Assembly (NCBI GenBank): GCA_028023455.1
Contig: JAQFVV010000001.1
Location: forward strand, 24,665,401 to 24,729,400
Reading direction: 5' to 3'
DNA: 64,000 nt
Source: Epiperipatus broadwayi
Taxonomy: Eukaryota > Onychophora > Udeonychophora > Euonychophora > Peripatidae
This document shows positions 12,497 to 24,906 of this stretch, in pieces. Position numbers and translations under genes: made by a program. The notes under the pieces were generated by a model. The model worked only from the letters and a program-made list of their open reading frames with translations, was not told the origin of the DNA and made no database searches. Within the stretch, counting starts at the first letter, position 1. Each line of letters starts with the position of its first letter.

Positions 12497-13138
12497 ATGG
12501 ATCCGAAAGAAAGCCCAATATATTTTAAAAATCCCCAGTTAGTGGAAAAAGAGAAAGAAGAAGTATCTGAGACGTGAATGATGATGAATATGATGCAAGA
12601 GTTCAAAGCAGAATTGATAAAAGAAATGCATCAAGAAATTAAACAAAGTCAACAAGAATTGTGTCAGAAATTTGAGCAAAGTCAGTTAGAACTCAAAGCA
12701 GAATTGAAGGAAGAAATTAGTCAGGTTAAAACAGAAATTAAAGAACTCAGAGCAGAAGTAAGAGAAATAAGATGTGAGATAACGGTAAAGATAAAGAAGA
12801 ACCAAGAAGTTATAGAGTTACATTTAATTAAAGAAAGTCAGGAAGTTGAAAAGGAAGTTGAGGTCACGAAAGAGGTAGAAATTGAATTAGAATCAGATAG
12901 CATTGTGACAGATAAAATAGAAACTTATGTAGATCAAAAGGTAGAAAATAGCGGAAAAGAGTTTTTACAAAGAATTAAAAATAAAAGGTTTAAAGTAAAC
13001 GTTCGCATTCGCTGTAGACGTAGATTTAAAACAAAGAGAAAGCATAAAAAAAAATATTTCCAGATTGAAGTAATTCGGAGTTTGTCTAGGTATAAAGGTT
13101 TTCTGAGTTACGAAGTCGAAAACAACAGAAAGAGATAA
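12497..13138 (+). pseudogene. Gag N-terminal remnant of element G, coiled coil
   Basis: An ATG at 12497 opens MDPKESPIYFKNPQL and runs 26 codons to an in-frame TGA at 12575. The frame then continues from an ATG triplet run at 12578 for 186 codons to TAA at 13138. The second part is very rich in E, K and Q with heptad-like spacing (EFKAELIKEMHQEIKQ, then ELKAELKEEISQVKTEIKEL), so a long coiled coil. A basic tail follows, RCRRRFKTKRKHKKKY. Gag proteins of several arthropod gypsy elements start with such coiled coils; placing it in gag rests on position after the primer site and composition. No capsid core or zinc knuckle is present. The frame ends without transition to pol, so most of the interior has been lost. 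Confidence 0.55.
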
Positions 13139-14569
13139 AGCAATAAAATATAAAAGCGGAACCGATAAGAGAGGAAAGTTAGTTTATATTATAGAATATA
13201 TAGAAAGAAAGAAGGAACCACCTGACATAGTTTAAAAGTCACTAAACGGGCAGAATAGTAAAGGAAATAAACAAAAAGGACCGGAAATGGACTATGAGTC
13301 TAATATAATTATTTTGACGTAGGTGAAAAGCCTGAATTAGAATTTTGCTATTTAAAATGATGGATTGTTTTGTCAAATAATAATAACGGAGGCTTCGCAA
13401 AATAAAAGATTTTTTTTTTTTACTCCACGCACATATTAATTAAGGAAATGTTCGTAAATAAACAGTTCAAATAAATAAAAATCAATAAAAACAAGTTAAA
13501 TAAATAAGTATAATATATCTGTAGAAAATAAATAAAATATCCGTAGTAAAATAAAATAGTTTTTTGAATATACGCATGTTAAAATAAAAGTTTGTTTTGA
13601 ATACGTAAGTTAAGAAAAGGATGTAAATAAATTGTTTAAAATAATCAAGATAAAAAAAATAAAATAAAAATCTCTAGTAAAATAATAATGAATGAATCAT
13701 AATAAAGCAAAATAGTTTTTTTTTCTGAGTACACGCACATTAATATATAAGTTAAAGTAATGGGTTTAAAGTAATATAAATAAATATGTGTCCGTGATAG
13801 TTTCAAAATAATATTGTAGCATAAATAAATATGGATAATGTTCGTATGAGTTTAAAATAAGTATCGTAAAACTAAATATTTAAATAATGTTCGTAATGAA
13901 TTTAAAAATAATATAAATGAGAGTCAATCTAAGTTGTGTTAGGAGCATATAAGGGTTCGAATCTAAAGGGATGAGGGTAGTATTGAAATAAGTTAGATAA
14001 GGGTTAAGTTTAAAGCTCTCGACTGGATAAATTCTAGTACCCGCAACGGATTGGCCGGGATCATTCCTCTTTTAAAAAAAAATGCACTGGCAACAACCAG
14101 AGTAAGTCGTGAGTCACTTTTCGGGGGAGAATCCCCATATCTCGTACCTCGTTTTTCAAAGCGTAATTCGGAAATGGACAGTTGAAAATTCCTGCCATTG
14201 CAGCTGCTTAGTCAAAGTCCGATCAAGAGAATCGGCAATCGTTTCCCAGGGCGTAAGTCGAAAATGGACAGTTGAAATTCCTGCCATTTGCAGCCACCTT
14301 TTCTTAGTCAAAGTCCGATCAAGAGAATCGGCAGCCGAAGCTTCGTTTACAAAAGATCCCTGTGCCACAAATTTAGTTTGTCCTCGTGGTGATTATCCAG
14401 GATGAACATTGTAAGCAATGTTACCAGCATAGAAAGAAGAAAAGCATAATTGGAGATTGCCCTTAGTATGGAAAGGAAAAGATACCAAAAGGCAAACTTA
14501 GGAGGAATAATAAATTAATATTTAATGTTGTCAGAGATAAAATGGTCAAAAATGATGCATTTTACTCTC
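13139..14569 (+). other. Rest of element G interior, mostly non-coding
   Basis: The first 100 bases can be read as a short KRGKLVYIIEYIERKKEPP-like peptide, perhaps the tail of pol. From about 13400 to 13920 follows AT-rich sequence with recurring ACGCACATTAAT, GTTCGTAA and AAATAAATAA motifs. A GC-richer stretch around 14000-14400 contains a tandem duplication. No enzyme motif is visible. Confidence 0.5.
14161..14336 (+). repeat. 90-bp tandem duplication in element G
   Basis: Unit 1 starts GCGTAATTCGGAAATGGACA at 14161 and unit 2 starts GCGTAAGTCGAAAATGGACA at 14251. Both contain CCTGCCATT..GCAGC and AGTCAAAGTCCGATCAAGAG. It is the most GC-rich stretch of the element. Open frames on both strands here are products of the duplication and not evidence of a gene. 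Confidence 0.85.
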
Positions 14570-14583
14570 AAAAGGAAGGGCGG
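14570..14583 (+). other. Polypurine tract of element G
   Basis: AAAAGGAAGGGCGG, followed by TGTAA and the first base of the 3' LTR at 14589. This is the expected plus-strand primer site of a gypsy-type element. Confidence 0.65.
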
Positions 14584-14588
14584 TGTAA

Positions 14589-16205
14589 TGTACCTATATT
14601 GATATAGGCACATATAATTTTTATCTAAAATTATTATTAAAGTAATCTTTCGTAAAAGAAAAACATAAAATTAAATGTTGAAGAGTTTATTCAGTTTGTT
14701 TTAGAAAAAGATAGGAATTAAATAGTTTTTATTAGTATTCGTAAAAATATAAATATACAAATCTCTTTTCATTCAAGTTTAATTAAAGAAAAAATAATGT
14801 TAAAACTAGATAGTAAATTGTATTAAAAATATATGACCGTATATAGGTGCGATTGTCAACAATAGAATAAATGTTATTATAAAGTTAAAGAAGATTATTA
14901 TTAAAAAACACGGCAATGGTTATTAATTAAAATATAAAACAACATCTCTGCATGGCTATTACTAATTAAGCAATCTTCCAAAACATGTTTATCAAATGAT
15001 TATCATTGGAATTTGACAACAGATCTTTGCCGCAGATATCAGAAAGACAACAAGGCGCAGGTATAAATAGACTTTTTTTTATCGGACAGTTATTCAGTTC
15101 CACAAATTAGTTGAGACAATCAGGTTCACAAAGTTATTGAGAGAGTGCAGTTCGGAAATTAATTGAGTCAGCTAAGAAACAAAATGCAGTGCTGAGAAAA
15201 TTTTGGAACGCACGTTCACCTCCAGCCCAGATGTCCGAGAAATTAGCAGATCTGCCCGTGAAATAATGTCAGCTTAACATCTTAGAAAATCTCCGTCAGT
15301 ATCTATTTGTCTCCAATAGCAATAATCGTGAAAATCAGGAAACTCAGCAAGGAAATGCCCCAGCCGGCTGGTAAGCATTTATAATGGAAATATCCTCACC
15401 GAAAGCAGCCTCCAAAGAACAAAATTCTACGTCAACATTCAAAATCCTAGGTAAAACATTTGCTTATTTTCGTTTATTCTGTAATAGCCATTGCATTTCA
15501 TTAATTCGTGCGAATCCTCCAAGAGTCTAATTATATGAACTCGATATCATACATAAATGAACTATTGATATGTGTGTGATTAAATTTCAAATGCTATGTA
15601 GTCCTTTATTATCATTATTATGTGTGTGCATTAGTTAATATGTGCGTGATCATTCTACCAATGTTTATTAGTTAAATTAGAGTGTACTGTTATTAAATCT
15701 ATAGGAATATTTAAACTATTTAGAAATGTTAATTTAAAATATGCGTGTGTTTTATTAGAATGTCTAAATTTAGTAAATAAATGTTAGTTAATAAATTATC
15801 TTTAAAATTAAACTTTATTTGTCAGTCAATTCTTTTTATCAATTCTTTTACAATTCTTTTTAACAAATTCTTTATCAAGTCTTTTAACCACTAATTAAGT
15901 ATAATCTATTAGTGATTACAAACAACTGAGCTAGTCGTGGATTTAGGCGTTGAGTTAGTGGCCATTGCTTAAAGTGCGTTATTTATTCATCCTTGAATAG
16001 ATAGCTGGCACCCATGTTTATACACAAACAAAAAAAGTGCTTTGAACTTGGTGTTGAACTCAACAGTCGAGAAGAAGTTATGTCCTGGAAATGTAACGTT
16101 AGTTATATACTTTATAGCTATCATTTGGGCATACATAATCTCCGAGTATGTTCTTCTCTGCCTAAGAGACCAGTGATTCGAATCTACATATTCGAATACG
16201 GTTCA
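14589..16205 (+). repeat. Element G 3' LTR (1617 bp)
   Basis: Direct copy of 10521-12134, three bases longer because of extra T's after the TATA box. It ends GGTTCA and is followed by ATATATATA; the first four bases repeat the ATAT before the 5' LTR. Confidence 0.9.
15062..15127 (+). promoter_or_regulatory. Core promoter of G 3' LTR
   Basis: TATAAATAG at 15062, TCAGTT with A at 15096, and GGTTC at 15123-15127 (+28 to +32). The T-run insertion lengthens the TATA-initiator gap to 34, while the initiator-DPE spacing is unchanged. Confidence 0.55.
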
Positions 16206-17322
16206 ATATATATATAAAAAAGCTATAATAATAAGATCAACCTTGCAAGAGGGGATTGGAAGGAGAAGCTTTTATCCAAAGAAGTTTTATGATAAATCTG
16301 AAATATCCCCGTATTTAGCAGCGGGTCAAGCAAGTAGAAATAAATGAAATTAGTTTATTTCTCCCTTCCAGTTCCTCCTAAATACATATATTTTTTCTCG
16401 GTTATAAGAAAGAAATCACTCATTTTTTAAAAAAAATATAAGTAGGATACAATTCTAGTAATATATAATGGCAATCTGTTAATAAAAAAAACGAAAGATT
16501 TACATATACGTTAATGAGATTAAAATTCACCATTATATTTGTCAAAAAAAAATAACAATGAAAATGTTAAAAATTTATTAGACTATATATATGAACACAT
16601 TATAATTATGATATGTAAATGACTTAAATTTATGATTTAAGCCAAAATAAAATATAAGTGGAAATTAAAGTTACCAGTAACCAATTTAAGATTGCATGTC
16701 TTTATGAGATAGCCATGAAGACATTCTAGTCCGCAGTCCGTACGGATGGTTTTTGGTGATTTCTGTCCTCAGTTTTCCATTTATAGAAGCAGGCATGGGT
16801 CAGGAAAAATTGTTCTAGCACTCTACATTTCTTTGGTTACATCTTTCAGGCTCCAGCAGATAGCTTTTTACCTACAGCAACCATTTTTTAAAGTTTTTCT
16901 TCTTGTCTATAGAAGGCTTGTGGTTTACGAATTTATTCAGCCAGAAGCTAAGATATTTTCCTGGTTGCAGAGAGCTCTGTCCAAAAAGTTAGCTATTTCT
17001 TTATTTCTTCTCCAATAAAAAAATCTTTGTGGCTGTTTTTCAGTCTAAGTAGTAGAACTGAGCCAGATAAAAGAGAGAACAATAGACAAGTTCTCAATTT
17101 ATACCCAATTTATTGGCCATCTTACATTCCAATGCCATTGTTCTGCTATCTTATTTTTAATTAAAAATTTTTTAAATTTATTATTCTTATCTAATCTTTT
17201 TCTCTAATGAGTTCTGTGATTCTAGGAATTTTATTTTGTTATCTAAAATAAAATCTTTTAATTTTATTTCATAAAATTTTTTGAATATGCTTTAAAGTTT
17301 CAATTTAAATTTAGCCTACACT
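16206..17322 (+). repeat. Family B LTR, left arm, inner part
   Basis: The first 215 bases continue the B copy broken at 10520 and match the complement of 17425-17600 (GCAAGAGGG.ATTGGAAG, TTATGATAAATCTGAAAT, GGTCAAGCAAGTAGAAATAAATGAAATTAG). After 16420 the arm has no partner on the right. It contains a less A/T-rich stretch (16700-17100) with several TCAG/CAGTTTTCC motifs and AATAAA. The end of the LTR is not defined. Confidence 0.5.
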
Positions 17323-17362
17323 CACTGTGGTTGTACTCAGGGTCTTTAGTTAAACCACAGTG
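17323..17362. repeat. Perfect 10-bp-stem hairpin at centre of B palindrome
   Basis: CACTGTGGTT (17323-17332) pairs with AACCACAGTG (17353-17362) around a 20-base loop. It lies in the unpaired central region between the two B arms. Confidence 0.7.
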
Positions 17363-17424
17363 AATAGTGAAGCCTGCATATATATATATATATATTTAAT
17401 AGTATGTGTATGAAGAAAGAAACA

Positions 17425-17801
17425 AGTGATTTCTTTCTTATAGTCAGGAATAAATATGTATATAGGAGAAACTGGAAGGGAGAAATAATCTAATTTCATT
17501 TATTTCTACTTGCTTGACCTGCTACTAAATGTGGGGAGATTTCAGATTTATCATAAAGCTTCTTCCAATTCCCTCTTGCTGTGTTTGTCTTACTATTAGT
17601 TTTTTTTTTTTTTTTGATATATTATATGAAAGAGAGAGAAACGCACACAATTGTCTTTTAGAAAAATAATAAAGTGTTTCTTTTAATTTATACTTGGCAA
17701 TAAAAGACATGCAAGTTTTCTGTGTTTTAAAAGAAAGATCCAATCCTACTTTATATTTTTTATCACCCTTTAAAGTCAACCTGGGTTTTACTAATGTATA
17801 T
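17425..17801 (-). repeat. Family B LTR, right arm, inner part (inverted)
   Basis: Reverse complement of 16206-16420 plus 10310-10520. This arm is uninterrupted at the point where element G sits in the left arm, so it shows the empty site (TCATATAATATAT in complement). It is interrupted instead at 17801 by solo LTR C. Confidence 0.65.
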
Positions 17802-20800
17802 TGTACTGGTCAAGTTTTGTACATTCACATAACAGAATCTAGAATCCAGACAAAAAGACCAAAGCCGACCAGACCAGGATTATTACCTCCATAATCCGAC
17901 CACACTTCAACTCGTTGCCAGTACTCCATGACTCAAGACCCTACGAGTGACCACAATTGAAGTTACAGTAGCATACAATTTTATTTGCGTCCGACATAGT
18001 CCAGTGTGAAGCCATAAGACTCAAGACTACTAAACACTATTACTTAAAAGCTAATACTATTTCTAATAAAGATTGATTAATGCATAGATTTATAAATAAA
18101 TTTGATCAATAATTAGAATTGGATTGAATAAATGAAATTGAGAATGACATGGATTAATTTAATTATATATTTATTATAATAGTAAATCATAAATTAAATC
18201 AACATAGATATGAAATTTTCCAGCATATGAAATGCACACAGGCATTTGCATTAATAAGAGCTAATAAGCTTTCTTCTCATAGATTAGTTTATAGATGTGC
18301 TTATACAAGCAATAATTAGCATTTATAACAGATGAGTTTACCAGATTCTTATTTTATGAAATCAATGATAAGAATACATAACTAATCACTATGTTATGTC
18401 TATCAATAATTATGCCAACTTATTAACTTGTGGTCATTATATAGATAAGTAATCATACTGAGCCTTGATTAAACTAATAATTCATTTATTATTGCAAATA
18501 CGATATTGTTTAAAAGACAAGCATATAAACCAATTCAAATAACTCTAGATCGAATCTGGCTTTCAAGAGAATTTTCAGATCAATGCTGAAAGTGATATAT
18601 TAAGGAGGTAGAATTGGCTGCATAAAATTTTCACCAATGCACTATGGCACAGGTAAATGACAATACAAAAGTTACTCTGCCAATGGATAAATAACTCAAG
18701 GATTCTTGTGACAAACACCAGTACTAAGTGATCGATTGTCATGCTGCGAATGAAAGGAACATTTGTGTTCAGAAATGGTGGGGGACTTATGTGTTATCTT
18801 GGCCTTGTCTCAGGCTTCATTACTGCTCTATCCTATAAGAAAAGATGTGCTGGCTTCACCATGGCTCCATCTTAATGTACATAATTATACTAGCAGCAAA
18901 ATGAGAAAATATCTAATAAAATAATGGATCTCATCCACCAAACAAAGAATATTATATTTCATACGATGAAATACAAGAACAATAGCATATTAGCTCTATC
19001 AATTGAAACCAACTCTTGTACAGCATGACAATAAGTATATATGCTATTGACAAAGATATTAATAACATCTTTACTTTAACACATTCGATCTATTTGGCTA
19101 CTTTATAAATAATTAATATTTAAGGAGGGAAAGTATATTTCTATGGACTTAGGAATAACTTAAATGATAAATATACTTATGACTATCTTCAAGGCTAGTT
19201 TAATTCTTAATAAAAATATAAATTTAAGCCTGCAACTTGTTTATTGAAACGAGCCACATTTTAAATCAAATTAATAAGAATAATAAAGAGCGCAAGGCAA
19301 GTCATTATTATTTATAAAAAAAAAAGGATTTCGAAACAGCACGCAGAAAGTTGACGCTATAAACAATTACATGAAGATGGTTAAATAATCTTTAAAATAT
19401 ATTAATTTAATTGCTCGTTGTTTCAAAGCATTGGCATATAAAACACAATAAACATTTAATTAAAATATGCAAAATAAATATAACATAACAGCAGTGATAC
19501 AACTTTAAATTATAAAATATTAATTTACTTTTAAGCGAAAGGAAATTATAAATAGGCAAGTCATTTTAACTTTTAGAAACATTAATTCTGACAGCAATTT
19601 ACACATTATTTTAAATACTAAACTGGTTTAAATTATAGTTACACTTGGATTTACAATTATTTAAATTACATTTAATTATTTTAAGGAGAGTTAGATAACT
19701 GGGATTTAAATTGTAATTTATATAAAGATTACACATAATTTACACAGAGCTCTGCAGTTTTGAAAATAAAACTACCGGTATTATTTATCTGGACTGCAAG
19801 TGCTTGACTGGGTGGCTGGTGGCATCATCTTCCCCATTCTGTTAGGCTTTAGAGTCTTCTAATGGCATAATAGTTGTTAAGACATTGTGATGAGAGAAAC
19901 CTTCATTCTCCCCATGGAGTAACAGCAAAGAAATGCACGTTTTTAGCCTGACATGTTAGAAATTAAATTGATGTGGAGTCTAACTGCAACTGCTTTCATA
20001 AAATGGTTATTGACTTCCCCGGGTTTAAAATACAGAGTATTTATATGTTTTTGCCCCACATGCACTTACATTAGGAATTATATCGCCTCAGAACTCATTA
20101 ACTCAAGAATTTGTTTTACTGGTACAAAATTACATAAATTTTAAATTAATCTATTGCTGGATTTCAGAGGTGCTATATTTTTCTTTAGGCTATTGAAAAT
20201 AATGCTGGACCAGTGCATTTTCTGTATGACTTTCTATTTTAAACATTTTACATTTTTCCATTAGTTAGATTTTAACAGGATGATTTTTTTAAAATTTACC
20301 TATCACAGGTGCAGCAGTTAAAGTCTATTCTTGTTCACAACAAATATGGTTTTAATTACTTGACCAGAACTTTTTTCCTTAATTACAAATAAGAAACTTT
20401 TTTAATTACAAAAAAACCTTTTAACATATTTTTAACTAAAACCTTTTAACATATTTTTAAAGAAAACTTTTAACATATTTTTTTAAGAAAACTTTTAAAC
20501 ATTTTATATACAACTTTTAATATTTTAAATCATGCCACCCCTATATAAAATTATATACAGGGCAGATTATATATCTACATACGCCTTTATAACAACAAAA
20601 TTATTACTAAATTGACTTTAAGCATTAACTTATATAATAAATACATTCTTAAAGCATTTTGATATAGAAATACACTATAATTTTATTACTCCTATCTAAT
20701 TATAGCGTTCATTCGTATGTATATATATATAATACTGTTTAGACAGTCATGATAGTGTTTTACAAGCTAATTTTAAGAGTATTAACATTAAAAATAAGAT

Positions 20801-20873
20801 TCAAACTTAGCACAGACAAGTGTGTCATTAGGTTGATGTTGAAATGATAAGGGCTTGGAAGGTTATCATTTCA
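17802..20873. mobile_element. Solo LTR C (3072 bp)
   Basis: It starts TGTACTGGTC, ends TATCATTTCA and is flanked by ATAT on both sides. It splits the right B arm exactly where the left arm (10300-10340) is continuous, which confirms both ends. No primer site, polypurine tract or coding sequence is seen inside, so it reads as one very long LTR left after recombination between two LTRs. Its sense strand is unclear. Other members of this family are not recognised in the window. Confidence 0.7.
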
Positions 20874-22149
20874 ATATATATAAAACATATATAGATTAAG
20901 CATTCACAGTTTATTAAGAGGGAACAGTACAGTCATATATATAAATTAAAATCTTAAGACTTTATTAACTCTAAGGGTGAGTTCGTTAAATGGTGATTAA
21001 TTATTAATTAAGATACATATTTTTGTATATATATTGCTAGTTAAAAGGGATAAGGTAGTAATTGTTTTTAAGAGTGCATATTTTCTCAATCTCAGAACAT
21101 TTTCAAGTTATATTATTTCATATACGTATATTTACTTAAGGTTTTTAAAGTTTAATGGTTGTTTGACCGCATTTTCCTCTTATATTGTGTTACTTGGTGA
21201 TTTGTGTCTCAGCACATATCCAGAGTTGCCATCATTTTTGATTAATAGGCTAACACCGCTCCAAGATGGCCATTGAAGATAAAGTGGATCTCGACTCCTT
21301 TTTCAAATACTACTGGACACAAACTCCAGCCCTGAGCTTGGACCATGCTGCAGCGAACAAGCTCCATTTCTCTAACTACATGTTAGACCCAGAGTGCTAT
21401 CCAGACCCAAGTTAGCCATATATATAAAAAACCTCTGTGCCCTAAGACTCGCTTCTAAACTCACACAATTGAATCACCAAGGACAACAATAGTTCTTAAT
21501 TTCATTATAGATAAAACCTTACTTTGTAATATGCTCAAAATATTACCGAGTAAATCTGAGAAATGTCTACTGGGGGGATTTTTTATTTTGCCATTTAAAT
21601 GCAGGCTGTATTTGAACATGGCCTTAATCTATTTAACTAGTTTAACCAATTATCCATTTTTGTAATTTCACCATCAAGTTATATTTTTCTGTCTCTCTTT
21701 AAAATGAAGCACCCAGCTGTTGGCTAAGTCTGGTATTGTTATGTAATAACCATACAATTATTTAAAATATATTAAATGGATCTTACTAAGGTATATCTAT
21801 ACATATCTATGTTTGTAGATGCAAGAAAATAACTTGCAACATTTTTTTTTTTTAATCTTCAGATTGTCATTTCTAGTATTATTTCAACTAATAAAAATGT
21901 CATTCACTAATCTAATTATATATTAATTGACTGTTTTCATTATAATGTCTAAAGCTGATTTTTCTTTGTTAAAATTCCCCTTTGGGATCTCATCTCTCTC
22001 TGACCACCGGGCATACATAAAGAATAAATTCTAGTGAGCTTTGAAGAGTAAGTCACTTAGTACCAATCTGGAGGAGTAAGTGAGATTGAACCCCCTCTAC
22101 CTGCATCTCTAGATTAGGTTAAAGCAGCTCTACTTTTCATCCCATTACA
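20874..22149 (-). repeat. Family B LTR, right arm, outer part (inverted)
   Basis: Reverse complement of 9052-10310 with moderate divergence and small indels. It ends CTTTTCATCCCATTACA, the mirror of the left arm's TGTAACAGTATGAAAAG. Confidence 0.65.
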
Positions 22150-24020
22150 GTTTTTTTTGTATAATCTAATAATAATTGCTAATAAATACTAAACTAAATA
22201 AAATGTAGAGCATGGACTTTTAAGGATATCCCTATTGTACCATCCAGCATTAGAGAAGTAATGAAATCAACTTGATGTCCATAACACTAAACATATAAAC
22301 CCCTTTTATATAGGAGACTTATGCATGAATCCAGTCAGTGAGCAAAAGCTCTATAACTTACTGTGAGCAAGAAATATAATACAACATATAATAATTTATA
22401 ATATTTTAGGATTAAATAAATTCACTGGAACAATTTAAACAATGAAATATAAATTTATTAATAACAATTAAATTAAAATGAAATTAAGATCAGTAGAATA
22501 TGACTGTAAATATAAATTAAGCATTCTGAATTTGATTAAAGTACAAAAAATAAGCTATCACATTGTGATTTTTGGTTTATATAAAACACATATTTACCAG
22601 CACACAGACTTGTCTTTATATAAAAAATACATATCAGAATTGTGATAAAAAAAATAAAATTCAGTAATTCATTTTAATTATTCATAAAGCATAATTGACA
22701 TTAACATATATGTATCTACATGACATTCATCTACATAAGCAAACTAAAATTACATATCTGAATTGTGACAAACTAATAAAATTCAATTTATTCTTAATAA
22801 TACATAAGTGCACACATATAAATAGATAGTTTGAATCAAAATGATTAATTCATTGTTTCTAATAATAAAAAAAAGTTTTTCCTTTTTAAAAAAAATTTTA
22901 TTGTGAGATTCACAGTTTGGAAAGTTCTTTTCTTAAAAAAAATCTTTGGCTTTTTGTTTTTTCATTTACAATAAGATTTTCTGAGTTTACTTTTTTTTTT
23001 AAATTTCAAAATAAAATTATTTATGAATCTTTTGTTTTTAGATGTTTTACTTTTAAACTAGAGATTTTAACAATCATCATTTTCACTAAAGAACATTTCT
23101 GAGTTTCATTTTTAATAAATAAAACTGGAAATGGTCATTCATTATTTTCTTACATTCTAGTTTTAGATGAATTAGTCAAAAATTATTTTCCTTTAAAACC
23201 AAATGATATCTGTAAGTATTTTATGTACATAATGCAGTACTTTGTGCTTTCTTGCATATTTATAAAACTGCATATATAGCATAGGACTCTTTTGGTAAGC
23301 TAGTCTTCTAAAACCATAGACTGGTTTACCTTCATTCATACATTCAGCTCTATTTAGTCTAGAATTTGAGAGATGTCAGGCATACTGGTTAGTATACAAT
23401 ATATACATGCTAATGAAGCACAGAAAATCTGGCCTTGGCTTCTATGTGAATCAAAACACAAGCAACATAGCAATAGCAGCAGTAACTGGATTTACTGTCT
23501 CTTACCTTTAGTTATAAATTTATAGTAACTATATAATTGTTATAATCTACAAAAACTCCTCTAATCTTTTTTCCAACTTTTTTATAGTCAGAATGGAATT
23601 TTTTTAAAAAAAACACTAATTAAAATTAAGTTTCTTTCTCTTCATTAAAAAAAGTTAATGACTCTTCAATTCACCTTAATTCTTTCAAAAACAAGTTTGT
23701 GGAATTTTTATCAAAATGTTATATAAGCTTTAATTTTAAAAATTTGCTAATCAAATTAGATAGTGGAATTTTATAATCACCAGTATATCTATTGTAACAT
23801 AAAAACATGCTAGTTTTAGTTTCAAAATTATAATTATTAAAATTACAATTAGACCTTTTTAAATGTTTGAGTTAAAACTACAGTTTATAATAATTTTACA
23901 TTCAAAAATTATTTAAAATATCTACAAAACTTTTGTTTATTTCTACTTTTCCTTTCAACTTTATATATATATATATATGCACCCACATTACTATATTGTT
24001 GTATGCCATGAAACAACTGT
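22150..24020 (-). repeat. X2 LTR, antisense orientation, continuation
   Basis: From 22174 it repeats 8931-9051 and then carries on in the order of the X LTR in antisense: CACTAAACATATAAACCCC, TTAATAACAATTAAATTAAAATG, and finally TTTCTACTTTTCC with a TATATGCACCCACATTACTATATTGTTGTATG ending that corresponds to the X end at 37600-37674. Diverged, with approximate right boundary. The 61-codon open frame at 22917-23102 is T-rich and not credible as a gene. Confidence 0.45.
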
Positions 24021-24860
24021 CTCAATATGTAAGCATATATATATATAGCTTCAGTATATTTGAAATTTTATGAATCTATTATTACAATAATCATTTTAAA
24101 AAATCATCGAACAAACCCCTTGAGTGAATTGAATAGCAATCAGAGGAAGGATGTCAAATTTTAAAAAATAACAGATATAGGAGTCTGCACTATCAAAAGA
24201 AGTTCTTTTACTATTCTTTGCTTTATATTTTCTTATTTTTGGATTGTAAATGCTTATAAACTCTTACCCATTCTGAAAGAAGTTATATTTTAATCAATAT
24301 TTTACACAGACATGATGTACGTATTTGTAAAATTGTTTATCAAGAGAATATAACATGAACTATTAAAAGAAATGAAGTTGTTATCTATTTTTGGAGACCA
24401 CAAATATGGATTAAGATTAAATAACTGAATTATGGATTCTATTGCATTACAGAACTTCTTTGCTTTCACCAGTTATTTAAAGCAACTAATCCAATTTCAA
24501 GTAGACATATATATATATTTACTGGAAGCAAAATATTAACCATTGTGAATACAATAAAATACCATTGTATTTAAAGGGACTAATTAAATATTAACATTCT
24601 ATGACAGATTATTTAAAAAGAAAAAATGCTAAATTTTAATTTACCAGGTTTTAACTGCTATATGAATATGCTATCCATTGGATGCAGTTTATTTCACACA
24701 TCTTACTAGAGATCTGTCACGTGCACATTGAGATTATTAATATACATGTAATGTTTATATATAATATAATAAGTGATTGAATAAATCTATGGTTAATATT
24801 AAAGAAATGATGGCAATATTATCTAATAAGTCATATAGAATTTAACATATTGAAATATGC

Positions 24861-24906
<46 letters not shown>

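Larger units (their letters stand above)
10521..16205 (+). mobile_element. Element G: defective gypsy-group LTR retrotransposon
   Basis: Complete structure of 5685 bases: two direct LTRs (10521-12134 and 14589-16205), a primer site two bases after the left LTR, a gag remnant, a purine-rich tract before the right LTR, and ATAT on both outer flanks. The LTRs start TGTACC and end GGTTCA. By eye I find roughly 25 differences over 1.6 kb plus a 3-base T-run indel, mostly transitions, so insertion is recent but not brand new. The 2.45-kb interior has no protease, reverse transcriptase, RNase H or integrase motifs, so it cannot move without help from a relative. It sits inside family B. The inverted B arm at 17600-17801 shows the uninterrupted sequence. 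Confidence 0.88.

Noticed and set aside
14109-14405. Overlapping open frames on both strands, 98 and 70 codons
   Set aside because: They cover the 90-base tandem duplication inside element G; the repeated peptide simply mirrors the DNA repeat and there is no domain.
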